Source: [Eubacterium] saphenum
Lineage (GTDB): Bacteria; Bacillota; Clostridia; Oscillospirales; Ruminococcaceae
DNA length: 13,827 nt
Assembly (NCBI GenBank): GCA_004555635.1
Contig: SFHN01000016.1
Coordinates: 1-13,827, forward strand
Direction: 5' to 3'
In this document: one piece after another, positions 1 to 7,714 of the stretch
Position numbering within the stretch: the first letter of the stretch is position 1
How the letters are laid out: the number at the start of each line of letters is the position of its first letter
Notes under the pieces: generated by a model
The model's database searches: none
The model's input: the letters and a program-made list of their open reading frames with translations, nothing else
Told to the model about the DNA's origin: nothing
Position numbers and translations under genes: made by a program

Positions 1-935
1 TAACGTTTCTGTATAATATTCTGTCGGGCATAATCCGCTCGGTCGGCGACTCAAAAACACCGCTTTATTTTCTGATTATTTCTAGCCTGCTTAATGTCGC
101 GCTTGACGTGTTTATGATTGTCGTGCTGAAAATGGGCGTTTCGGGCGCGGGCTGGGCTACGGTTATATCGCAGCTTGTGTCGGGGCTGCTTTGCCTTGTG
201 TATATCATAAAGCGGTTTGACATACTGCGCTTGAGCAAAAAAGACCTTCGCCCCGATTTTCACTATATCGGCAGGCTTTGCAGCGTGGGAATGCCTATGG
301 GGCTGCAATACTCGATAACCGCAATTGGCTCTATCCTGCTTCAGACCGCCGTAAACGGGCTGGGTTCAACATACGTCGCGGCAGTAACCGCGGGCGGCAA
401 GGTTAACCAGCTGCTGTGCTGCCCGTTTGACGCTATGGGAAGCACTATGGCGACCTACGGCGGACAAAATATCGGCGCGGGCAAGGTCGAGCGCGTCAAG
501 AAAGGGCTTGCTTCCTGCTCGCTGCTTGGCGTCGGCTACGGGATAATCGGGTTCGTTATCATTCTGCTTGTCGGGAAAAACATCGCAATGCTGTTCATCA
601 ACGACACCGACGGCGGAAGCATAGAGGAAATCTTAGCGCTTTCATACCGTTTCCTGCTGATAGTCGGGGCGTTCTATATCCCGCTTGCGTTTGTAAATAT
701 CGTGCGGTTTCTTATTCAGGGAATGGGTTTTTCGCAGGTTGCGATATTCGCGGGGGTGTTCGAGATGATAGCGCGCGCACTTGTTGCGCTGTGTTTCGTC
801 CCGCGCTTCGGATTCAATGCGGTGTGTATTGCACACCCCGCCGCGTGGATTTTCGCGGACTGCTTTTTGATACCGCTGTTCTTCGGCTGCTACCGCAAAA
901 TGAAGCAGAAATTCGTGAGCGTGCCGGAGGACTGA
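1..935 (+). CDS. MATE-family multidrug/Na+ efflux transporter, C-terminal part (5' end outside window)
   Basis: An open frame runs from the left edge (first full codon at base 3) to TGA at 933-935, about 310 residues, against the roughly 450 usual for MATE transporters, so the first third is missing. The opening residues include YNILSGIIRSVGDSKTPL, the typical MATE segment around transmembrane helix 4-5 (a G-D-S-x-x-P turn). Later come the GxG-rich membrane segments and the second-half motif GAGKVERVKKG near bases 475-510, the symmetric equivalent of the cytoplasmic loop in the other half. The chain is strongly hydrophobic and ends in a short basic/acidic tail. Family knowledge: these are membrane antiporters that export cationic compounds using Na+ or H+ gradients. 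The substrate cannot be told from sequence. The gene converges on the tRNA gene downstream. An internal ATG at 108 is not the start, because MATE-like sequence continues upstream of it to the window edge. Confidence 0.9.
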   Translation, partial: TFLYNILSGIIRSVGDSKTPLYFLIISSLLNVALDVFMIVVLKMGVSGAGWATVISQLVSGLLCLVYIIKRFDILRLSKKDLRPDFHYIGRLCSVGMPMGLQYSITAIGSILLQTAVNGLGSTYVAAVTAGGKVNQLLCCPFDAMGSTMATYGGQNIGAGKVERVKKGLASCSLLGVGYGIIGFVIILLVGKNIAMLFINDTDGGSIEEILALSYRFLLIVGAFYIPLAFVNIVRFLIQGMGFSQVAIFAGVFEMIARALVALCFVPRFGFNAVCIAHPAAWIFADCFLIPLFFGCYRKMKQKFVSVPED

Positions 936-960
936 TGACAAATTGAATTTCAAAGCGGAA

Positions 961-989
961 AGCCCGTTAAGTTTTTAGCTTCACGGGCT
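961..989 (+). terminator. Hairpin after the MATE gene, possible weak terminator
   Basis: AGCCCGT (961-967) pairs with ACGGGCT (983-989). An inner AAG/CTT extends the stem past one mismatch, closing a 7-base loop. It lies 26 bases after the transporter stop codon. The following bases (GTGCGGTTTCTGC) are only weakly T-rich, so termination here would be inefficient or need other factors. Confidence 0.35.
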
Positions 990-1031
990 GTGCGGTTTCT
1001 GCAACACCTTTCACAGGGAAAATGCCGCTCC

Positions 1032-1069
1032 AAAAAAGCGAAAACCCTCGGGCTAAAAGCCTGAGGGTT
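1032..1069 (-). terminator. Second hairpin with T-tract, minus strand
   Basis: AACCCTCGGGCT (1043-1054) and AGCCTGAGGGTT (1058-1069) form a 12-bp stem (one G-U) with an AAA loop. Read on the minus strand it is followed by a T-rich stretch (TTTTCGCTTTTTT). It sits downstream of the tRNA-Leu terminator, so it probably acts as a backup terminator for minus-strand transcription heading into the MATE gene. Confidence 0.5.
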
Positions 1070-1115
1070 AGTTGTATGCGAAAACAGGAACATAATAGTG
1101 CGAGCGAAAACCCAC

Positions 1116-1158
1116 AAAAGAAAAGTGCCTCAACGCGCGAAAATGCGTGTCGAGGCAC
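1116..1158 (-). terminator. Intrinsic terminator of tRNA-Leu
   Basis: GTGCCTC (1125-1131) pairs with GAGGCAC (1152-1158). The inner part (1133-1139 with 1144-1150) continues the stem past one A-C mismatch to an AAAA loop. On the minus strand the stem is followed at once by TTTTCTTTT. It begins 6 bases beyond the encoded CCA of the tRNA, as expected for a monocistronic tRNA terminator. Confidence 0.8.
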
Positions 1159-1163
1159 TCGAC

Positions 1164-1250
1164 TGGTGCAGGTGACGGGACTTGAACCCACACGGCATTG
1201 CTGCCACTAGCACCTGAAGCTAGCGCGTCTGCCAATTCCGCCACACCTGC
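1164..1250 (-). tRNA. tRNA-Leu, anticodon CAG, with encoded CCA
   Basis: The minus strand shows a 7-bp acceptor stem (GCAGGTG with CACCTGC) followed by ACCA, and the anticodon stem CTAGC/GCTAG enclosing loop TTCAGGT. The anticodon is CAG (plus-strand bases 1214-1216), reading CUG. A long class II variable arm has a GGCA/TGCC mini-helix, and the T loop is TTCAAGT. The long variable arm together with CAG identifies leucine. The gene has its own promoter upstream and a strong terminator downstream, so it is transcribed alone. The T stem includes two wobble pairs, which is tolerable. Confidence 0.96.
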
Positions 1251-1283
1251 ATATAATGCCGCAGCCTTGCTGCAACATCTAAC

Positions 1284-1312
1284 ATTTTAACATACTTTCA
1301 CCGATTTGTCAA
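1284..1312 (-). promoter_or_regulatory. Sigma-A promoter of tRNA-Leu
   Basis: On the minus strand, TTGACA (plus 1307-1312) is separated by exactly 17 bases from TAAAAT (plus 1284-1289). The mature tRNA starts 33 bases further on. The 5' leader contains a small inverted repeat (GCAGC CTT GCTGC, 1261-1273) that would be removed by RNase P processing. Confidence 0.85.
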
Positions 1313-1363
1313 GGGGTTTTTGCAAAATTTTGCGTTGTTTCGCTGCAAAAGCCGCTTCGGCAC

Positions 1364-1459
1364 TCACTTTTCGAGAAACTCTGCGGGGACCGTTTTCGTA
1401 AGCCGCACGCCGTTCTCCGACAGGAAGAAAACATACCCCGCGCGGCGCTTCCCCAATAA
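1364..1459 (-). pseudogene. kptA: Relic of the C-terminus of an RNA 2'-phosphotransferase (KptA/Tpt1 family)
   Basis: Between the tRNA-Leu promoter and the ppk1 terminator, a short minus-strand frame runs from just inside TAA (1460-1462) to TGA (1364-1366). It contains GYVFFLSENGVRLTKTVP followed by AEFLEK and the stop. This matches the characteristic KptA/Tpt1 C-terminus (gy-F-x-S-ENGVWLT-x-x-VP-x-FLE), with the usual Trp replaced by Arg. Intact KptA is about 180 residues and removes a 2'-phosphate from RNA to NAD+; here only about 30 residues remain, with no start codon plus ribosome site and no active-site region. The upstream part is missing, and the ppk1 terminator lies directly beyond. 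I infer a gene eroded by deletion. The family call rests on memory of the motif, not on a search. Confidence 0.6.
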
Positions 1460-1468
1460 TTACGCCCC

Positions 1469-1500
1469 AAAAACGGCGGGAGCAACCAGCCCCCGCCGTT
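1469..1500 (-). terminator. Intrinsic terminator of ppk1
   Basis: AACGGCGGG (1472-1480) and CCCGCCGTT (1492-1500) form a perfect 9-bp GC-rich stem. On the minus strand it is followed by a run of five T (the stem's last bases plus 1469-1471). It begins 16 bases after the ppk1 stop codon. Confidence 0.85.
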
Positions 1501-1516
1501 ATTTTGCGTTATCTTC

Positions 1517-3628
1517 TTACCGCTTTACCCTGCGGATTTTAACCACGGTCGGCTTTTTCTCGGGCGCGGCGGGAGCGGGATTCTCGGCGGCGGCATAGCT
1601 CTGCTCGTAGAAGTAAATCTGCGAGTTAAGCGGCGCTTCTCCGTCCTTTCGCATAACGTGGCGGTAAAGCCCGTCGGCGCCCTGCTCGCGCGCCTTTACG
1701 TTGTCGCGCAGCATTGTGTCGAAGATGTCGCATACGCGTTTTTGCAGCTCGGTATCAAGCACGGGAGCCGCAACCTCAACGCGCCGCTCGGTGTTTCGCG
1801 TCATAAAATCGGCGCTCGAGATATAAACGCGCCTGCGCTCGCCCTTGCCGAAGATGTAAATTCGGCTGTGCTCAAGAAAGCGCCCGACAATCGAGATTAC
1901 GCGGATATTCTCCGTTTCGCCCTCAACGCCCGCGACAAGGCAGCATATTCCTCTTATAATCAGCTCGATTTTTACGCCCGCGCGGCTCGCTTCGGCAAGC
2001 TTTTCGATGATGTCGCGGTCAGTCAGCGAATTCATCTTTAGCCCGATGTAGCCGTCCTTGCCGTAGGTTATCTCGTTGTCGATAAACTCAACTATGCGGC
2101 TTTTCAGCCCCTTCGGAGCGACAAGCAGCTTGTTTGTACTCTCAACCGTGCTACCGACCATAAGCGCGTTGAACACCACCGACGCGTCAGAGCCGAAGTC
2201 GCGGTCCGCAGTGATAAGCGTTAAGTCGGTGTACAGCTTCGATGTGCGCTCGTTGTAGTTGCCCGTGCCAACCTGCGTTATGTAGGACAGGTCGTTTCCG
2301 TCGCGCAGCGTTATCAGCAGAAGCTTCGAGTGAACCTTAAGCTCCTCCAGACCGTAAATGACCGAAACGCCCGCGTCCTCAAGCTGCTTTGACCAGCCGA
2401 TGTTGTTCTCCTCGTCAAACCTTGCGCGAAGCTCAACCAGCGCAAGAACATCCTTGCCGTTTTCGGCGGCTCTTATCAAAGCGTTGATAATCTTACTGTC
2501 GCGCGCAACGCGGTAGAGCGTGATTTTTATAGAGGCAACCTTCGGGTTTTCCGCTGCCTCCTCCAAAAGCTTTATGAAGTGGCTTATGTTTTCGTAGGGG
2601 TAATTCAGCAGGATATCTTTCTTCTTAACCTGCGAGATTATCGACGCGGACGGGTCAATTGCCGCAGACTGCTGCGGAACAAGCGCGGGGAAGAACAGGC
2701 TGCTCTGCTTTTCGAGCCTGCGCTCGATTGCCGACAGAAAATCCATCGACAGCGGCGAGTGCTGCGTGAACACAAAGTTGTCCTTTACGCCGAGCGTCTT
2801 GCATATAACCGAAACCACGTCGGGCGATGGGCTTCCCATAAACTCAACGCGGACGGGCTGAAGCTTTTTGCGCTTTTTAACAAGCTTCTGCATTATGTCG
2901 CGCAGGTCAACATCGTGGTCGTAAAGTCCCTCGTCAAGCGCGATGTCGGCGTTTCTCGTCACTCTGAAAATACAGCGCGACTTTATCTCAAAGTTGCTGA
3001 AAACCTGCTTTGCATAGCGGCAGATAAGCTCCTCGCAGAGGATAAACCGCCCCGTACCCGGCAGGAAAATAACCCTCGGCAGGTTTTCCGACGCTGGAAG
3101 TATCGCAAACGTAACCTTACCCGCGGGGTCGTCCTTTCGGCGGATTGCCGCGCCGACATACACCTCGCCGCTTTTCAGGAACGGCACGGGGTGCTTCTTG
3201 TCAACAACGCCCGTGAACAGCAGCGGACGAATTTCGCGCGTGAAATACGCTTTCAGAAAAGCGTCCTCCTGCGGTGTCAGCTGCTCCTCGCTGATGTGCT
3301 CGACGCCGTAAGCGGACAGCCCGCGCATAATGTCGCTGTATGCGCTGTCCTTCACGGGAAGCAGCGCCTTAACGCGCTTTGCGATTTTCGCAAGCTGCTC
3401 CTTCGGGGTCATATTCGTCTTGTTCTCGCGCTCCTTGCTCTCGTAAACGAGCTTGTCGTGCAGCGAACCGACGCGTATCATAAAGAACTCGTCAAGGTTC
3501 GAGCAGAAAATCTGCACAAAGCGAAGCCGCTCAAACAGCGGGGTGTCCTCGTCGCGCGCTTCTTCAAGCACACGCTCGTTAAACTTCAGCCATGACAGCT
3601 CGCGGTTGTCGTAGAATGAATTTCCCAT
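1517..3628 (-). CDS. ppk1: Polyphosphate kinase 1 (PPK1)
   Basis: At 703 residues this is the normal length for PPK1, which reversibly polymerises the gamma-phosphate of ATP into inorganic polyphosphate at the inner membrane/cytoplasm. The N-terminal domain opens with NRELSWLKFNERVLEEA and SNLDEFFMIRVGSL (about residues 8-55), the standard family signature. The catalytic phospholipase-D-like half shows LYRVARDSKI (about 371-380), RARFDEENN (about 401-409), KVHSKLLLI with the expected phosphoacceptor His433, TGNYNERTSKLYTDL (about 455-469) and the second His587 in FLEHSRIYIF. The last 25 residues are an Ala/Pro-rich and then basic tail (ending KIRRVKR) beyond the usual fold. The start is ATG at 3626-3628, with TCTCCTT (AAGGAGA on the coding strand, 3634-3640) five bases away. 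It follows pyrG in the same direction, separated by a terminator-like hairpin, and no separate promoter is evident. Confidence 0.97.
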   Translation of the reverse strand: MGNSFYDNRELSWLKFNERVLEEARDEDTPLFERLRFVQIFCSNLDEFFMIRVGSLHDKLVYESKERENKTNMTPKEQLAKIAKRVKALLPVKDSAYSDIMRGLSAYGVEHISEEQLTPQEDAFLKAYFTREIRPLLFTGVVDKKHPVPFLKSGEVYVGAAIRRKDDPAGKVTFAILPASENLPRVIFLPGTGRFILCEELICRYAKQVFSNFEIKSRCIFRVTRNADIALDEGLYDHDVDLRDIMQKLVKKRKKLQPVRVEFMGSPSPDVVSVICKTLGVKDNFVFTQHSPLSMDFLSAIERRLEKQSSLFFPALVPQQSAAIDPSASIISQVKKKDILLNYPYENISHFIKLLEEAAENPKVASIKITLYRVARDSKIINALIRAAENGKDVLALVELRARFDEENNIGWSKQLEDAGVSVIYGLEELKVHSKLLLITLRDGNDLSYITQVGTGNYNERTSKLYTDLTLITADRDFGSDASVVFNALMVGSTVESTNKLLVAPKGLKSRIVEFIDNEITYGKDGYIGLKMNSLTDRDIIEKLAEASRAGVKIELIIRGICCLVAGVEGETENIRVISIVGRFLEHSRIYIFGKGERRRVYISSADFMTRNTERRVEVAAPVLDTELQKRVCDIFDTMLRDNVKAREQGADGLYRHVMRKDGEAPLNSQIYFYEQSYAAAENPAPAAPEKKPTVVKIRRVKR

Positions 3629-3640
3629 AGCTTTCTCCTT

Positions 3641-3669
3641 AAAACAAACGCCCGAATGTAGTTCGGGCG
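3641..3669 (-). terminator. Terminator or attenuator between pyrG and ppk1
   Basis: CGCCCGAA (3649-3656) and TTCGGGCG (3662-3669) form a perfect 8-bp stem with a 5-base loop. On the minus strand it is followed by TTTGTTTT and then directly by the ppk1 ribosome site. It lies in the 74-base gap after pyrG. No promoter fits between hairpin and ppk1, so read-through or a start upstream of the hairpin must supply ppk1 transcripts. The other strand also has a T5 run after the stem, but no plus-strand gene ends here. Confidence 0.7.
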
Positions 3670-3702
3670 CTTTTTATCTTTCGGTGTAATTTGCCCGCAG
3701 GG

Positions 3703-5346
<1,644 letters not shown>

Positions 5347-5377
5347 TTATTTCCGATATAAATAATCATTCCATTCT

Positions 5378-5406
5378 ATTATATCACTCTTGCGCCACAA
5401 ATGCAA
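5378..5406 (-). promoter_or_regulatory. pyrG proximal promoter P1
   Basis: On the minus strand TTGCAT (plus 5401-5406), 17 bases, then a perfect TATAAT (plus 5378-5383). Transcription would start near 5371, giving a leader of about 50 bases before the pyrG ATG. Confidence 0.8.
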
Positions 5407-5413
5407 GGGAAAC

Positions 5414-5442
5414 ATTATACAAAATTCGCCGTGAAAATGCAA
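5414..5442 (-). promoter_or_regulatory. pyrG distal promoter P2
   Basis: A second element with the same TTGCAT (plus 5437-5442), the same 17-base spacer and a perfect TATAAT (plus 5414-5419), exactly 36 bases upstream of P1. Its predicted start falls at about the -35 box of P1, so the two promoters could interfere with or back up each other. Confidence 0.7.
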
Positions 5443-5552
5443 GAAGCGCTTTTTCGGCATATTGTACAACCGAAGCGCCCCGCATTGCATACTTCCGAAA
5501 AGCAAATTGTGCAAGATGACGGAAAGAGCTGTTTTCCGCCGCTAATAACAAG

Positions 5553-6239
5553 TCAGAACCCAAATATCGCCTTCGCCCCAAAGAAAACAAACGGCACAAA
5601 AAGAGCGGGCAGCATACTAAGCGTTTTCATATCCTTGAGCTTCAGTATTCCTATACCCGACGCGGCAATCAGAAACCCGCCGACAAGCGAAAGCTCCGTC
5701 ATAAGCCCGCCCTCAAGCAGCACGGGCGCGAGCGCGTCCGCGCAGAGGTAGATTGCGCCCTGCCAGCAGAAAAGCACGGGCGCCGCCAGCATCATTCCGA
5801 AGCCATAGGTGCTCGCAAGCGCCATTGAGGTTACGAGGTCTAGCGTTGCGTTTGTGAAAAGGAAGGTGTTGTCGCCGTACAGAGCGGAGTTTATCGGGCC
5901 TAGGATAGACAGCGTTCCTATGCAGAACATAAGTATTCCCGTCGACAGACCCTGCCCGAGATTTGACTTTGAATACTTGTTTACCATATTGTTGAACCGC
6001 CCGTCAAGGTCGATTGCATAGCCAAGCAGACTTCCGAGCGCAAGGCTTATGATAAACAGCACGGGGTATTCGCTCTGCGGCATATTCTTGCACACCGAGT
6101 TTATCCCTATGCCGATTGCCGCAAGCCCCATCGCGTTATAAAGCGCGTCGCGGTACTTTTCCTTTATACCTTTTCGAAGCAGTCCGCCGAGCGCCGAGCC
6201 GATAAGTATTGTTCCCGCGTTTACGATTGTTCCTAGCAT
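5553..6239 (-). CDS. DUF554 family membrane protein (YqgA/YdfK-like)
   Basis: A 228-residue, very hydrophobic protein with about six or seven membrane segments. It begins MLGTIVNAGTILIGSALGG, the characteristic DUF554 start (GxxxNAxxxxxGxxxG), followed by LRKGIKEKYRDAL and a second glycine-rich helix (GLAAIGIGI). Later segments include FCIGTLSILGPINSALYGD and TFLFTNATLDLVTSMALAS, both typical of the family seen in E. coli YqgA and Bacillus YdfK. The function is unknown; transport or a channel role has only been guessed. ATG at 6237-6239 has AAGGAAAG (plus 6246-6253) six bases upstream. It starts 23 bases after the DUF3810 gene on the same strand, so the two are probably co-transcribed. No convincing terminator follows it, so read-through toward pyrG is possible. 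Confidence 0.9.
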   Translation of the reverse strand: MLGTIVNAGTILIGSALGGLLRKGIKEKYRDALYNAMGLAAIGIGINSVCKNMPQSEYPVLFIISLALGSLLGYAIDLDGRFNNMVNKYSKSNLGQGLSTGILMFCIGTLSILGPINSALYGDNTFLFTNATLDLVTSMALASTYGFGMMLAAPVLFCWQGAIYLCADALAPVLLEGGLMTELSLVGGFLIAASGIGILKLKDMKTLSMLPALFVPFVFFGAKAIFGF

Positions 6240-6262
6240 AGCTGTCTTTCCTTTTTATAATG

Positions 6263-7357
6263 TTATCCGTTCCACACTTTATCATAGTAGGCAAGTATAA
6301 GCGCGCTTACCCTGCCGTAGCTAAGCTCGCCGTCCTTTACGCCCTGCACTTTTATAAAAGTATCGTTCGCCTTTCCCGCCGTTTCGGATGTCTTTCCCGT
6401 GTGGTCGGCGATAAAGACGTTTACCGCGTTAAGGTCGCGAAGCATTGTTTCGGTGCAGCCGCTCATAGCCTCCGCCCACATTTCCTTGTCGTAGCGGTAA
6501 AGGTCGTTGGTGCAGAACCTTAGCGCTTCCATATATCCCGAGTAGCGGAACTCCGCGTACTCGCTGTTGATACACGACAAAAATGCCATATAGTTGCACT
6601 CGTTCTCGAACGCAATCCCGCGCGAGTGCGCGCTTTCGTGCGCCGCAGTGAACGGAACGCCGAACTCGGGCTGCGCAGTGTTTACGTTGCACTCCGCAAA
6701 AAACGGAAAGTACATTCCCGTTATCAGCGTGTACGACCACTGCTCCGACAGCATAACCGGCTTCTGCCGCCACACCGACGTCCACAGAAACGGGTACTCC
6801 TTTATCAGCGGCTCGTAGCCGCTGCCCGTGCGGGAAAGCTCGGTCAGAATGTTCTCGGGAAGCTTTGTGCAGCCGTTTTTGTCGGTGTCAAGCTCCGCGC
6901 CCGCTTCCGCCGCCCCGCGCACAAGCTCCTTGCACACCGCAAGCAGGTGGTCGGCGGACTTTTTCGAGGTGTCAAGCTCCATAAGCTGCTCCATCGGATA
7001 GCGGTAGAAGTTTGCGCCGTGGCATATCATATACATCGCGAGCGCAAACGACACAAAGCCGCATACTCCCCGCCCCGCGCGCAGCGCGGTCTTTTTCCTG
7101 TCGGCGCTTTTCTTGAGCCTTACCGCGAAAACCGCGATAAGCGTTACAGCAAGCGGCAGAGCGAGTACCACAAGCAGCTCCGTCAGCGAAAACGGCAGCA
7201 GCGACGTCACAAACCCAACCGGCACGGTAACAAGCTTGAACAGCCCGCGCGAAAAGACGTATTCCGTCACCGTCGGGAAATACGGCAGCAGAAAATACAT
7301 CGCCGCCGCAAGCACCGCGGGAATGAAAATCCACACGGCTTTGAAAAAACGTTTCAC
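6263..7357 (-). CDS. DUF3810 family membrane protein with HExxH motif, putative zinc peptidase
   Basis: I place the start at GTG 7355-7357, giving 364 residues, because GGAGGG (plus 7366-7371) lies eight bases upstream and a strong promoter (7391-7419) sits inside any longer frame that uses the ATG at 7490-7492. Three membrane segments occupy about residues 6-26, 58-79 and 97-112. The rest is predicted to lie on one side of the membrane. Residues 236-253 read FTAAHESAHSRGIAFENE: an HExxH motif (240-244) followed within ten residues by Glu251 and Glu253, as in DUF3810 relatives where a similar H-E-x-A-H-x-x-G-x-x-x-E pattern is conserved. HExxH suggests a metal-dependent peptidase, but no activity is known for the family to my knowledge. 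It is first in a likely unit with the DUF554 gene. Confidence 0.85.
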   Translation of the reverse strand: MKRFFKAVWIFIPAVLAAAMYFLLPYFPTVTEYVFSRGLFKLVTVPVGFVTSLLPFSLTELLVVLALPLAVTLIAVFAVRLKKSADRKKTALRAGRGVCGFVSFALAMYMICHGANFYRYPMEQLMELDTSKKSADHLLAVCKELVRGAAEAGAELDTDKNGCTKLPENILTELSRTGSGYEPLIKEYPFLWTSVWRQKPVMLSEQWSYTLITGMYFPFFAECNVNTAQPEFGVPFTAAHESAHSRGIAFENECNYMAFLSCINSEYAEFRYSGYMEALRFCTNDLYRYDKEMWAEAMSGCTETMLRDLNAVNVFIADHTGKTSETAGKANDTFIKVQGVKDGELSYGRVSALILAYYDKVWNG

Positions 7358-7390
7358 AAAGTCCGCCCTCCGTTTCGTTTTACACCTATT

Positions 7391-7419
7391 ATTATACAAC
7401 TTTTTTCGCGTTTCGTCAA
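7391..7419 (-). promoter_or_regulatory. Sigma-A promoter of the DUF3810-DUF554 unit
   Basis: On the minus strand TTGACG (plus 7414-7419), 17 bases, then TATAAT (plus 7391-7396). The predicted start near 7384 leaves a leader of about 26 bases before the GTG start, just enough for the GGAGGG ribosome site. This supports the shorter DUF3810 reading. Confidence 0.8.
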
Positions 7420-7492
7420 TAAAAAGCGCGCGGCTTTCTGTCCCGCCCAAATTGCCCCCAAAACGTTCTTCGGTCTTTTTCGGGAAAACCAC

Positions 7493-7521
7493 TTGATTTT
7501 TTTTGTGAAATGGAGTATAAT
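7493..7521 (+). promoter_or_regulatory. Sigma-A promoter of the SRP RNA
   Basis: TTGATT (7493-7498), 17 bases, then a perfect TATAAT (7516-7521). Transcription would begin near 7528, shortly before the SRP RNA helix. It is divergent from the DUF3810 promoter, with about 75 bases between the two -35 boxes. Confidence 0.8.
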
Positions 7522-7538
7522 GATAAAGTGAGTTTATA

Positions 7539-7678
7539 CAAATGTTCTCGATTATGGGGACAGGCCCTGTGCAACGGGGTGCCGTGAACCATGTCAGGCG
7601 GGGAACCGAGCAGCATTAAGCGGATTTCTCCGTGTGCCGCAGTCAGCCTGTTCTCATAATCGAGAACGTTTGTTTTTT
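7539..7678 (+). ncRNA. ffs: Signal recognition particle RNA (small bacterial type)
   Basis: The conserved domain IV is plain: GAACCATGTCAGGCGGGGAA (about 7585-7604) followed by CCGAGCAGCA, the Ffh-binding GUCAGG / GGAA tetraloop / AGCAGC arrangement. The ends pair in one long helix: GTTCTCGATTATG (7544-7556) with CATAATCGAGAAC (7655-7667), and the pairing can extend outward to about 7538 and 7673 with one G-U. GGACAGGC/GCCTGTTC continues it inward. At about 125-135 bases it is the small form without an Alu domain, not the roughly 270-base Bacillus form. A T-run (7673-7678) follows the closing helix, so the 3' half of the RNA probably also acts as terminator. Position directly before dnaX is as in Bacillus. 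The RNA scaffolds Ffh for co-translational membrane targeting. Exact mature ends are uncertain by a few bases. Confidence 0.93.
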
Positions 7679-7714
7679 ATTTATATGGCAATACCATAGG
7701 AAAGGGGTGATGAA

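Noticed and set aside
2579..3595. 338-codon open frame on the plus strand
   Set aside because: It is fully antisense to ppk1, has an Arg/Leu-rich composition typical of the reverse of a GC-rich gene, and lacks a ribosome site and any family resemblance.
5520..5538. Hairpin after the DUF554 gene (CGGAAA with TTTCCG) as a terminator
   Set aside because: Only six A/T-rich pairs and no T-run on the minus strand after it.
5384..5599. 71-codon minus-strand frame between DUF554 and pyrG
   Set aside because: It covers both pyrG promoters and part of the DUF554 end, with no ribosome site or recognisable motif.
7358..7492. 45-residue N-terminal extension of the DUF3810 protein from the ATG at 7490-7492
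   Set aside because: A strong promoter and ribosome site lie inside it and point to GTG 7355-7357 as the start; the extension has no membrane or family character.
6626..7531. 301-codon plus-strand frame opposite the DUF3810 gene
   Set aside because: Very basic composition, no ribosome site, spans the DUF3810 promoter and the SRP promoter region; a shadow frame.
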